NCBI RefSeq assembly: GCF_007747655.1
Contig: NZ_CP036274.1
Location: forward strand, 8,370,001-8,434,000
Length of the DNA: 64,000 nt
From: Anatilimnocola aggregata
GTDB taxonomy: Bacteria; Planctomycetota; Planctomycetia; Pirellulales; Pirellulaceae
Reading direction: 5' to 3'
Part shown: positions 26,565 through 34,099 of the stretch, in pieces
Layout of the letters: the number at the start of each line of letters is the position of its first letter
Position numbering within the stretch: position 1 is the stretch's first letter
The notes under the pieces: model-generated
Database searches by the model: none
The model's input: the letters and a program-made list of their open reading frames with translations, nothing else
Told to the model about the DNA's origin: nothing
Position numbers and translations under genes: made by a program

Positions 26565-27677
26565 ATGAAGTGTTGCTGGAAGTTCGCGGTTGCCATGTTG
26601 CTCGGAGTAGCCTCGCTATCTCCGATTTACGCCCAAGGGAATGCCCAAGGTAACAATGGCGGCCAAGGTAACAATGGCGGGCAAAATGTTGGTCAAGGCC
26701 AAGCCAACGTCGCGGCCCAAGGAGCTAACCGACAGCCTGCAAACACGGCTGGCCGGCGGCCCGACGTCGCGGCCCAAGGTCCAAACGCCCAGCCCGCTAA
26801 TACCGCTGGGCGGCGGTTTGATGTCGAACCGCAAAATCCGCAGCCTGGCGACCAACAACAAGGTGTGTTGCAAGCACAGGGCGTGAACCGACAAGTCGGC
26901 CAGGGGCAGAATAACCAGAATGGCAACAATCAGGCCCAGGGTGTCAATCGTCAAGTCGGCCAAGATAGCGCTCAGCAACTGAATGGCAATCGGAATGGCA
27001 ACAACCAAAACACCAGTGGCATGCTTGACCAACCGCTTGGGTCGGATCAGGTCTTCGACTCGGGCGGCGGTTATACTCCTGCTAACCTGTCTGGGTTCAG
27101 CAATGCCTCCAGCATCGACGAAAGCATTGCCAATGGCAGTGCGCGAATCTTGCAGGGGGCCGGCGAGTACAACCGTAATTCGGCCGACGCTGTGAAAGCC
27201 CTGCAACAAGCCCGCACGCTGGCAATTCATAATGAACGACTTGCACTGAAGACCTACTACGAGCTGAAGGAATTGAATGGGGGCAATCGGTCCGACACGC
27301 TAACTATTCCGAAGGAAAAGCTCGATCAATGGAATCGCGAAGATCAGCCGAACCGTTTGACGCAGCGGGAATACAACTCCGATGCTGGGACCTTGAAATG
27401 GCCAGCCATTCTGCGGGCCGAAATCTTCGACGCTCAGCGTCTGGCACTCGAGAACATGTTTGCTCGCCGCACCGCCAGCGAGTTCGGCGTGAGTTCTAAC
27501 TTCTACCGCGAAGTAAATCACAACACCGTCCTCATCCAGGACCAGTTGAAGGCCTACTTGCGGAGTGAAGAGAAGTGGTTCACCGACCAGGAATACATCG
27601 CCGCCCAGAACTTTCTTAGCAGTCTTAGTCACGAAGCACGGTTAGCTCCGGATTTAGACGGACTGGCTGATAAATAG
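26565..27677 (+). CDS. Secreted protein with Asn/Gln/Gly-rich N-terminus (paralogue 1)
   Basis: The 370-residue protein has a signal peptide (cleavage after IYAQ) and a low-complexity segment to about residue 160. That segment is built from NNGGQG units and two copies of a VAAQG-N-QPANTAGRR-DV unit, followed by two copies of AQGVNRQVGQ. From about residue 180 the chain is homologous to the protein at 27998-28723 along its whole length. Shared blocks include ARILQGAGEYN, KEKLDQWN-EDQP-RL-REYNSD, LFARRTA-EFGV, DQLKxYLRSE, QEYIAAQNFL-SL and ARLAPDLDGLA. I do not recognise the domain. It is helical and extracytoplasmic. It has its own promoter-like motif and terminator. Confidence 0.75.
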   Translation: MKCCWKFAVAMLLGVASLSPIYAQGNAQGNNGGQGNNGGQNVGQGQANVAAQGANRQPANTAGRRPDVAAQGPNAQPANTAGRRFDVEPQNPQPGDQQQGVLQAQGVNRQVGQGQNNQNGNNQAQGVNRQVGQDSAQQLNGNRNGNNQNTSGMLDQPLGSDQVFDSGGGYTPANLSGFSNASSIDESIANGSARILQGAGEYNRNSADAVKALQQARTLAIHNERLALKTYYELKELNGGNRSDTLTIPKEKLDQWNREDQPNRLTQREYNSDAGTLKWPAILRAEIFDAQRLALENMFARRTASEFGVSSNFYREVNHNTVLIQDQLKAYLRSEEKWFTDQEYIAAQNFLSSLSHEARLAPDLDGLADK

Positions 27678-27700
27678 CCAACCCGACAATTCATCACAGC

Positions 27701-27750
27701 ACCCGCTGGATGGGTGCGGCTCGCCTGGAAGGTTGGCCGCACCCTGTTTT
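27701..27750 (+). terminator. Terminator T1
   Basis: GGGTGCGGC (27712-27720) pairs perfectly with GCCGCACCC (27736-27744) and is followed by TGTTTTGCTTT, 34 bp after the stop of paralogue 1. The loop contains CCTGGAAGGTT, which is shared with terminator T2. Confidence 0.8.
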
Positions 27751-27909
27751 GCTTTCTTGCAGGTGGTTCAGCTCGGCTCAAAATGAGATGAGTGACACCG
27801 GAATGAGACAGGTAGGAGCGTTGTGAGCTGATTCTAGATTTGCCCAAAAGATGCGGAACTTCCGCACTCAATGACACTTATGGCATTCCACTCCCGTCGC
27901 CACACGAGT

Positions 27910-27926
27910 TTGGCACGGTGATTGCA
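27910..27926 (+). promoter_or_regulatory. Sigma-54 (-24/-12) promoter
   Basis: TTGGCACG-GTGA-TTGCA matches the known sigma-54 consensus (YTGGCACG-N4-TTGCW) at every conserved position. The expected start of transcription is near 27937, giving a leader of about 60 bases before the ATG at 27998. Activation would require an enhancer-binding protein; none is encoded in the window. Confidence 0.78.
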
Positions 27927-27997
27927 ATTGATCTCTACCAGAGAAAGTCAAACTTACAACGAATGGACTCGAATTCGTTTACACGGGGAACATAGCC

Positions 27998-28723
27998 ATG
28001 ACTCGGTTCTGGAAATTTGCGTCAGCTGTTGTGTTGGGTCTTGTTTCCGTCTCGGCTGCCAGCGCTCAAACATATGGACCGATGGCCGGCGGATACAGCA
28101 CGGGAACCTTTTTTGGCGGTGCTCCCATGCTCGCCAATCACCACTCGTCGACCATCGACGAAGGTTACATGACAGGTTACTCGCGCGTGCTGCAAGGGGC
28201 GGGAATTTACAACGCTTTGTCGGCCGAAGCATACAACCGCATGCAAGACGGTTATGCCAAGGAACTCGACAACAAGCAGCGATATGTGAAGACATACTTC
28301 GAAACGAAGCGGCTCAACGCCAGCTATCGGGCGGAGACGATGCCGGCTCCTTTGTCGAAAGAAAAGCTCGATCAATGGAACCTGCAGGATCAGCCCGAGC
28401 GTCTCAGCCGTCGGGAATACAACTCGGATACGGGTTCGGTGCAATGGCCGGCCGTGTTGCAAGCTCAGGTCTTCGATGGTAACCGCCTGTTGCTTGAGGA
28501 CCTGTTTGCTCGCCGGACAGCCAATGAATTTGGTGTGAACAGCCCGTTCTATCGCCAGGTGAATGCCAGCACTGCTCAGATCAAAGATCAGCTGAAGAAT
28601 TACCTTCGCAGCGAAGACCGGTTCTTCAGCCATCAAGAATATGTGGCCGCTCAGAACTTTTTGAACAGCCTGACGCAAGAAGCCCGTCTGGCTCCCGATC
28701 TTGATGGGCTGGCCGCGAACTAA
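27998..28723 (+). CDS. Secreted helical protein (paralogue 2)
   Basis: The 241-residue protein has a signal peptide (MTRFWKFASAVVLGLVSVSAASAQ) and directly enters the domain shared with paralogue 1, lacking the Asn/Gln/Gly-rich segment. The best conserved stretch is the C-terminal half, from SKEKLDQWNLQDQPERL to EARLAPDLDGLA at the very end. No catalytic motif, cysteine pair or membrane anchor is seen. The arrangement (own sigma-54-like promoter upstream, own terminator downstream) means each paralogue can be transcribed alone. The function is unknown; a secreted, condition-dependent envelope or extracellular protein is inferred. Confidence 0.78.
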   Translation: MTRFWKFASAVVLGLVSVSAASAQTYGPMAGGYSTGTFFGGAPMLANHHSSTIDEGYMTGYSRVLQGAGIYNALSAEAYNRMQDGYAKELDNKQRYVKTYFETKRLNASYRAETMPAPLSKEKLDQWNLQDQPERLSRREYNSDTGSVQWPAVLQAQVFDGNRLLLEDLFARRTANEFGVNSPFYRQVNASTAQIKDQLKNYLRSEDRFFSHQEYVAAQNFLNSLTQEARLAPDLDGLAAN

Positions 28724-28750
28724 CGGTCGCCTTTAATCATACGGGTGGAT

Positions 28751-28806
28751 ACCCGCTGGGAGGGCACGGTAAGCCTGGAAGGTTTGCCGTGCCCTCATTT
28801 TTTTTC
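28751..28806 (+). terminator. Terminator T2
   Basis: GAGGGCACGG (28760-28769) pairs with CCGTGCCCTC (28787-28796), followed by ATTTTTTTTC. The element aligns without gaps to T1: the loop is nearly the same while stem bases change in compensating pairs. Its right arm overlaps the stop codon of the convergent Nudix gene. Confidence 0.88.
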
Positions 28807-29226
28807 TTGACCGAGGAACTCTTCGACTGCGGTTAAGAGTTGATCGATCGTCTGATGCTGGATGTGGTGCGGCGGATTCCACTTCACCCATTCGTAGTCT
28901 GGGTGCTCGGTGGTCTTGATTTTCACCGGCTTGAGTAGCTTGGCCAGGTAAATGACGACGGTCTTGTGGCAGCGTTCGCGAAAGCGCTTGGAGTTCACTT
29001 CGTACTGCGTGATCCAGCGAAAGCCATCGATCAGCTGAATCTCTTTGGCCTTGATGCCCGTTTCTTCGCGCAGCTCGCGCAGGGCGCATTCTTCGTCGGT
29101 CTCGCCTTCGTCCAGGTGCCCCTTGGGCAAATCCCAGCGGTGAGCATGCTTCATTAATAGAAACGAGAGCTCGGGCTCATCTCGCATCACCAATACGCCG
29201 CAAGCGCGAATCTCTTTGAGCTTCAT
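28795..29226 (-). CDS. Nudix hydrolase
   Basis: This 143-residue cytoplasmic protein has a complete Nudix box. GHLDEGE is followed by TDEECAL and RELREETGI (about residues 36-58), matching G-x5-E-x7-REUXEEXGU, the magnesium-binding site for cleaving nucleoside diphosphate-X compounds. Length and surrounding motifs (KHAHRWDLPKGHLDEGE, then W-x-Q-Y-x-V) resemble bis(5'-nucleosyl)-tetraphosphatase-type members, which degrade Ap4A. The specific substrate is inferred. The end of the gene overlaps the right arm of terminator T2. It may share transcription with bioD, whose stop lies 48 bp upstream. Confidence 0.9.
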   Translation of the reverse strand: MKLKEIRACGVLVMRDEPELSFLLMKHAHRWDLPKGHLDEGETDEECALRELREETGIKAKEIQLIDGFRWITQYEVNSKRFRERCHKTVVIYLAKLLKPVKIKTTEHPDYEWVKWNPPHHIQHQTIDQLLTAVEEFLGQEKK

Positions 29227-29273
29227 CGTTCCTTCGAATTTTGCCTGATGGCGTCTTGGCTAATTAGTTTGGG

Positions 29274-30053
29274 CTATTTGAATTGAGAAGATTCAAGGCG
29301 CGCGGGCTGAGCGAGGCGCATCCAGTCGATGACGCGGTCGAACGTGGGCTCGGCATAGCCGATTTGCAACACCGGCGGCACGCAGCGAAGTTCAAGTTCG
29401 CAGCGATTGAAACGGATGCTGGGGTCCCCCGCGCCGGGTGGAAGGACATCGTTAAGGACAATACCCGCCACGGGCAAGCCACTGCCGAAGGCTTGAGCCG
29501 CGATCAGGGTTTGCAGCGTGTGATTGATGGTCCCAATACGATTGGCAGCCACGACGACGAGCGGAAAGCCGAAATCGCGCGCCAGGTCGGCGACGTAGTC
29601 CTGTTCGCCCACCGGAGACATCAGCCCACCGGCACCTTCGACCACGACGACGTCGCTGCGCTTCAGCCAATATTGCAGACCGCGGCGCAAACGGGCGGAG
29701 TCAATTTCTTTGCGTTCTTCTTTGGCAGCCAGATGCGGGGCCAGCGGTGCGGCAAATCGCTGCGGGCAGACGGCGGATAATTTGCCCGGCCGCCCGGCAG
29801 CTTCCCACAGAGCAACGGCATCGTCCGAGACGAGATTTTTGCCCGACCGGCGGCAGCCACTGGCGGCCGGTTTATAAACGCCAACTCGCCAGCCCGTTTC
29901 GGCCAGAGCCTGGGCGATCTTGGCGGCCACGTAGGTTTTGCCCACGCCCGTATCGGTTCCCGCAATGAACAACCCGCGGCAGCGCGCGGCTTGACCGTGT
30001 GCCGCTTGAACCGCAGCTGGCTTGCGAACCGCGATGGTTGCACTCCGTCTCAT
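29274..30053 (-). CDS. bioD: Dethiobiotin synthetase
   Basis: I place the start at the ATG at 30053 (259 residues). The open frame continues to 30500, but that part overlaps the divergent gene and has no homology to BioD. The protein has the P-loop FIAGTDTGVGKTYVAAKIA, then VGVYKPAASGC (substrate-binding Lys), VVVEGAGGLMSPVGEQDYVADLA and VVVAANRIGTINHTLQTL. These are the standard BioD blocks. The enzyme closes the ureido ring of biotin from diaminopelargonate, CO2 and ATP. Other bio genes are not adjacent. The extreme N-terminus (about 20 residues before the P-loop) is longer than usual. Confidence 0.9.
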   Translation of the reverse strand: MRRSATIAVRKPAAVQAAHGQAARCRGLFIAGTDTGVGKTYVAAKIAQALAETGWRVGVYKPAASGCRRSGKNLVSDDAVALWEAAGRPGKLSAVCPQRFAAPLAPHLAAKEERKEIDSARLRRGLQYWLKRSDVVVVEGAGGLMSPVGEQDYVADLARDFGFPLVVVAANRIGTINHTLQTLIAAQAFGSGLPVAGIVLNDVLPPGAGDPSIRFNRCELELRCVPPVLQIGYAEPTFDRVIDWMRLAQPARLESSQFK

Positions 30054-30278
30054 CGTTGCGTCTCGCCCACAGTGTCCTGGTCGCTCGTCCCTCTGGCCGA
30101 AGTCGACTCTCCTGTCACCGTAGCAACTCTTGGCTGCGTGCAACAGCGGGTACGGAAAAGTGCCGACTGCGGGGGTCTTGACTCGCCGGGAGTTGTTTCT
30201 GCCCAGGGCGGTAATTAGTGTGAATTGAAGCAGAATTCGTTTCTCGTTTCGCACCTTGCTTGTCAGCTGAGCCGCACC

Positions 30279-30683
30279 ATGATTCGCACTTTCACTTTTG
30301 TGTTCACCGTTCTCGCCCTGGCGACTCTCAGCAGTGGCGTTGCCCAGGCCCAGTACCCCTACGCCGGCGATGTGGCCACCTGGAACGGCTGGGGCGGTTA
30401 TGGTTACGGCGGTGGCTGGGGCTATCTCGGCACTCGCGTGGGCTTTGCGCCGCAGCCGCCCTACTTCGCCATCCATCCTCCGGTGTATTACAGTTCGCAA
30501 ATCATTCGCCGCCCTTACGGCACCAGCCCGTTTGCCTGGCCGGCTACTTACAATCCTTCGTTTGGCACCGCACCGGTTGCCAGCCAGGAAGTCGCTAAGT
30601 CAGATCCAGTGTTCGTGATTAACCCCTATGTGCAACAAGGCGAACCCGACAACGGTGGTGGTCAGCTGCCACCGCCGAAGTAA
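30279..30683 (+). CDS. Small secreted Gly/Tyr-rich protein
   Basis: Using the ATG at 30279, the product is 134 residues with a signal peptide (IRTFTFVFTVLALATLSSGVAQAQ). The mature part starts YPYAGDVATWNGWGGYGYGGG and continues AIHPPVYYSSQIIRRPYGTSPFAWP and ends GGGQLPPPK. The VYYS...RRPYG.SPFAWP motif recurs in small secreted planctomycete proteins of unknown function. There are no cysteines in the mature part and no enzymatic motif. It is divergent from bioD. A structural envelope role is a guess. Confidence 0.68.
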   Translation: MIRTFTFVFTVLALATLSSGVAQAQYPYAGDVATWNGWGGYGYGGGWGYLGTRVGFAPQPPYFAIHPPVYYSSQIIRRPYGTSPFAWPATYNPSFGTAPVASQEVAKSDPVFVINPYVQQGEPDNGGGQLPPPK

Positions 30684-30787
30684 CTTGACGCGATTGGGCG
30701 CTCGCCTTTGCTACTGACCAGCAACCTGCGACAATCCGCTCGTTGTGGGACGAGTTGCCGTTGCTCCTTTGGTCTGCCGTTGATTGC

Positions 30788-32011
30788 ATGGATGTTTCGC
30801 TGCTGTTCTCGCCGCTGGCCCAGGCCACGCGGCGAATTGTGATTGAAGAACCACCTATCTCGCCCGAGACAATGTGGTGGATCGGGGCAGCGCTCTTCGG
30901 CCTCTGGATGTTTTCGGTTGGCGCTTCGGTCGGCAGCTTTCTGAACGTGGTGGTCTATCGCGTTCCGGCGAAACTGAACCTCGTCTCTCCCGGCTCGCGC
31001 TGCCCCCGTTGTTTGTCGCCCATTCGGCTGCGGCATAACATTCCAATCCTTGGCTGGCTGATGCTGCGGGGCCGTTGTGCCGATTGCCATCTGCCGATTG
31101 CCGCCCGCTATCCGTTTGTCGAAACCTGGCTGGCGCTCGTGTTCTTAGTCGTCGGCTGCGTAGAACTGCTTGGCAACGGAATGAACCTGCCCCTACCCTC
31201 GGTGGGCTCATCGCGACCGCCATTAACCCTGCAGGACACGCGATCCTTGGCGGTGGCCACATTGATGCACCTGTCGCTCCTCACCACGCTCGTGGGCGCC
31301 GCGCTCATCGACTATGACGGCCACCGAATCCCGCGCCGACTGTTCGTGCCGATCCTTCTTTACGCAATAATAGCTGCTCTCCTGTGGCCTGCGATTCACC
31401 CGATCGCAGCGGTCGACTCTCGGCTCTGGTTGCCGCCGCGCGATCCCAATTGGCGCTGGTTGGCGGGCCTGGTCGATGTCTCCATAGGTGCACTCGCGGG
31501 ATTGATAACCAGCGGTTTGATTTACGCGGCCACTCCCTTTCGTCCGCTACTCGTGCAGCGTTACGCCGGCCCGGTGATGCTGATGTGGGTTATGGTCGGC
31601 GTAACCTTTGGTTGGCAATTTATTCCGCTGGCACTGGCAGGCTGGTCGATCACGTTGCTATTCAATGGTCAGCGCTCGGATGGGACCACGCGTTGGCTTC
31701 CGCCTGCCGGATCGCTCTTCGCGGTCTTGCTGGCTGCCCTACTTAGCTGGCGATGGTGGCATCCCTATTTACGCACGACGCCACCCGCCGCGGCCACCTC
31801 CATGATGTTGATGGGCATGCTTGTCCTGTTCAGCGGCATCGTACTCGCGATGGCGGCACGCTTGATACCCGCTGACTACCGTGGCCCCGAGCCACCGCGC
31901 TTGCCGCCTCCTGAACCTGAGCTAACACCTGCCGAGCAAACGCCAGCAGAACTTACTGCGCCCTCTGGCGACGAAACTCCTCTCCCCTCCGAGCCCCCGG
32001 AATCGCCATGA
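30788..32011 (+). CDS. Prepilin peptidase-like (A24) membrane protein, second catalytic Asp not evident
   Basis: I prefer the ATG at 30788 (407 residues); a TTG at 30743 is possible. The N-terminal domain is a good match to the bacterial prepilin peptidase methyltransferase domain: SVGSFLNVVVYRVP, then SRCPRCLSPIRLRHNIPILGW and GRCADCHLPIAARYPFVE, with the two CxxC pairs for zinc. Multiple membrane helices follow. The first catalytic aspartate is in ALIDYDGHRIP. The second, normally in GxGD, is not found: the corresponding stretch reads AGPVMLMWVMVG. The C-terminal 60 residues are Pro/Glu-rich. It may be inactive as a protease or divergent. It overlaps the LOG gene by 4 bp. Confidence 0.78.
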   Translation: MDVSLLFSPLAQATRRIVIEEPPISPETMWWIGAALFGLWMFSVGASVGSFLNVVVYRVPAKLNLVSPGSRCPRCLSPIRLRHNIPILGWLMLRGRCADCHLPIAARYPFVETWLALVFLVVGCVELLGNGMNLPLPSVGSSRPPLTLQDTRSLAVATLMHLSLLTTLVGAALIDYDGHRIPRRLFVPILLYAIIAALLWPAIHPIAAVDSRLWLPPRDPNWRWLAGLVDVSIGALAGLITSGLIYAATPFRPLLVQRYAGPVMLMWVMVGVTFGWQFIPLALAGWSITLLFNGQRSDGTTRWLPPAGSLFAVLLAALLSWRWWHPYLRTTPPAAATSMMLMGMLVLFSGIVLAMAARLIPADYRGPEPPRLPPPEPELTPAEQTPAELTAPSGDETPLPSEPPESP

Positions 32012-32856
32012 CCGAATTGCCCCTCGATGCCATCCTGAGCAGTCCCAGTTATCGCCTGGCCAACGAAGATTTGGAGTTTCTCGAACGGCCCGAACTCCGG
32101 CCCGTCCGCATGCAGCTTGAACTCCTCAAGCCCGAGATGCTGCTCGGCGAGAACCACATCGACTCGACGGTGGTTGTCTTCGGCGGGACCGCCATCGTCG
32201 AACAGCATGAGGCCGACCGTCGCCTGCTGGAAGCTGAGAACGCGCTGAAAGAATCGCCGCACGACGCGCAGCGGCAGCGCGACGTGGTGCGGGCGAAAAG
32301 CGTTGTGGCGAAGGCGCGTTACTACGAACTAGCACGCGAGTTCGCCAGCCTGGTTTCGTCGACTTGTCAGCTGGGGGGTCGCTGCGACTATGTCGTCGTC
32401 ACCGGTGGCGGGCCCGGCATCATGGAAGCTGCCAATCGAGGTGCGCACGATGTGGGCTGCAAGAGCGTGGGCCTCAACATCACGTTGCCGCAAGAGCAAG
32501 ATCCCAATCCGTACATCACTCCCGAACTCTGTTTTCAGTTTCGCTATTTCGCGCTGCGAAAAATGCACTTTCTCATGCGGGCCAAAGCGCTCGTCGTGTT
32601 CCCTGGCGGCTTCGGCACGCTCGACGAAATGCTGGAAGTCCTCACGCTCAAGCAAACGGGCCGCATGCAGGATATTCCGGTTATTCTGTTTGGCCGCCAG
32701 TTCTGGGACCAGGTCATCAATTTTCAATTCCTGGCCGATGAAGGCGTGATTGCCGACCATCACCTCAAACTGATTCAATATGCAGAAACCCCGGCCGAAG
32801 CCTGGGAACTGATCATGCGGTTTCATCGGCTGCGAGAAGAAAGCCACATGGATTGA
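32008..32856 (+). CDS. LOG-family protein (nucleoside 5'-monophosphate phosphoribohydrolase-like)
   Basis: The 282-residue protein has both signature motifs of the LOG/lysine-decarboxylase-like family. VVVTGGGPGIMEAANRGA (about residues 131-148) is the first; PGGFGTLDEMLEVLTLKQTG (about 198-217) holds the PGGxGTxxE active site. Members cleave the N-glycosidic bond of nucleoside monophosphates such as cytokinin riboside phosphates or, in the PpnN type, AMP/GMP. The long N-terminal region (residues 1-125) with several helices is more like the larger bacterial subgroup. Its start overlaps the stop of the prepilin-peptidase-like gene (ATGA), implying translational coupling of apparently unrelated functions. 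Confidence 0.9.
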   Translation: MTELPLDAILSSPSYRLANEDLEFLERPELRPVRMQLELLKPEMLLGENHIDSTVVVFGGTAIVEQHEADRRLLEAENALKESPHDAQRQRDVVRAKSVVAKARYYELAREFASLVSSTCQLGGRCDYVVVTGGGPGIMEAANRGAHDVGCKSVGLNITLPQEQDPNPYITPELCFQFRYFALRKMHFLMRAKALVVFPGGFGTLDEMLEVLTLKQTGRMQDIPVILFGRQFWDQVINFQFLADEGVIADHHLKLIQYAETPAEAWELIMRFHRLREESHMD

Positions 32857-32899
32857 CCCAGCGATAAGATTACTTCAGCGGCAGCGAATACCTAACACC

Positions 32900-33619
32900 A
32901 TGAAACTCACCTGCCCCGACTGTCATCAGCACATCTCCGCGGCCGACGTGAATCTGAAGCTCGGCATCGGCAAGTGCCTCGCCTGCGATGCCGTCTTCAG
33001 TGTGCTCGACCAGGTCGGTAGCCCGCTGCAGATGTCGCGGCGCAACATGCCCGTCGCCCCGCCCAAGCATTATGTCGTCGATGACTTTGGTCCCGATCTG
33101 GCCATTCGTTGGCGCTGGTACACGCATGCCATTTGGATCCTCGTCTTCTTCGCCATCTTTTGGGATGGCTTTCTCCTCGTTTGGTATTCTATGGCCTTCG
33201 GCCATATGGCGGGTGCCAATCGGTGGGAATGGGGCAACTTGATTTTCTTGTTGTTCCCGCTGCTGCATGTGGCCGTGGGCGTGGGAATCACTTACGCCTG
33301 CCTCTGCTGCTTCGTCAATCGCACCGAGATCAAACTGGCCGGCGGCGAGTTGGCCGTCTGGCATGGTCCGCTCCCTTCGTTCGGCAAGCGCCGCGTCCCA
33401 ACGATGGATGTTCGGCAACTCTTCTGCACCGAGCGCTTCCAGCGGAGCAAGCATGGCGGCTCGTATGTCTATACCCTCAGCGTGCTGCTACAGAACGGCG
33501 AACGGCTCGTGTTGATCGACAACATTCGCGAACCGCAAGAGACGCTCTATCTCGAACGTGCGTTGGAAGAACGCTTGAAGCTGGTCGACGAACGAGTCCC
33601 CGGCGATTGGATCGGCTAA
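32900..33619 (+). CDS. Zinc-ribbon membrane protein of unknown function
   Basis: The 239-residue protein begins MKLTCPDCHQHI and has a second CxxC at CLACDAVF (about residues 30-37), forming an N-terminal zinc ribbon of the kind used as a cytoplasmic zinc-binding module. Two membrane segments follow, at about residues 75-97 (IWILVFFAIFWDGFLLVW) and 113-136. The C-terminal part reads like a pleckstrin-like beta domain (IKLAGGELAVWHGPLPSFGKRRV, then LLQNGERLVLIDNI). No function can be assigned. It follows the LOG gene by 43 bp and converges with the PSCyt1 gene (6 bp between the stops). Confidence 0.72.
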   Translation: MKLTCPDCHQHISAADVNLKLGIGKCLACDAVFSVLDQVGSPLQMSRRNMPVAPPKHYVVDDFGPDLAIRWRWYTHAIWILVFFAIFWDGFLLVWYSMAFGHMAGANRWEWGNLIFLLFPLLHVAVGVGITYACLCCFVNRTEIKLAGGELAVWHGPLPSFGKRRVPTMDVRQLFCTERFQRSKHGGSYVYTLSVLLQNGERLVLIDNIREPQETLYLERALEERLKLVDERVPGDWIG

Positions 33620-33625
33620 CGCCGT

Positions 33626-34000
33626 TTACTTGGCATCTTTCAGGACACGCACCCACTGTTCGACGGCCCGAATGTCTTCGTCGCTCAATTTGCCCGCGGG
33701 GGGCATTTGATAGTCGGCCTCCTCGTAACGAATGGCCCGCAGCAGAAAGCTGTTCTCCAGATCGCCCGGCACAATCGCCGGCCCATTCGGTCCACCCTTC
33801 AGCATCTCCTCGAGCGTATCGAGCTTAAGGCCCCCCTTCACTTCTTCGGCCTTTGCCGAATGACAGTCGTAGCACTTCCGCTCCAGCAGCGGGCGAATCT
33901 TCTTCGCGTACAACTGGCCCGCCTCATCGCCGCGCACATGGGCACCCATTGCCACCACGGCAAGTAAGGCGATCAACGCACGGGAAACAATTCGCGACAT
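33626..34000 (-). CDS. Stand-alone planctomycete cytochrome c (PSCyt1) domain protein
   Basis: From the ATG at 34000, the 124-residue product has a signal peptide (RALIALLAVVAMGAHVRGD). It then matches PSCyt1: LYAKKIRPLLERKCYDCHSAKAEEVKGGLKLDT, with the haem c motif CYDCH, and PNGPAIVPGDLENSFLLRAIRYEEADYQMPPAGKLSDEDIRAVEQWV, whose Met in YQMPP is the likely sixth haem ligand. In most relatives this domain is fused to DUF1549/DUF1553; here it is separate. It is extracytoplasmic and redox-active. It is downstream of, and on the same strand as, the haem-containing sensor kinase. Confidence 0.9.
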   Translation of the reverse strand: MSRIVSRALIALLAVVAMGAHVRGDEAGQLYAKKIRPLLERKCYDCHSAKAEEVKGGLKLDTLEEMLKGGPNGPAIVPGDLENSFLLRAIRYEEADYQMPPAGKLSDEDIRAVEQWVRVLKDAK

Positions 34001-34099
34001 GGGGCCACTTGGAGAGCAAAGCAACAACAGGAGACCAACGGACTTAGCCATTAGAACCAGCACCCAGGACAATTGCAAAACCGCGAAGCTCTGCGCCGT

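Noticed and set aside
26616-27230. 204-residue minus-strand frame within paralogue 1
   Set aside because: It is an antisense shadow of the low-complexity repeat segment and ends within the conserved plus-strand domain.
30054-30500. N-terminal extension of bioD
   Set aside because: The extension overlaps the divergent secreted-protein gene, contains no homology to BioD, and an ATG at 30053 gives a normal-length enzyme.
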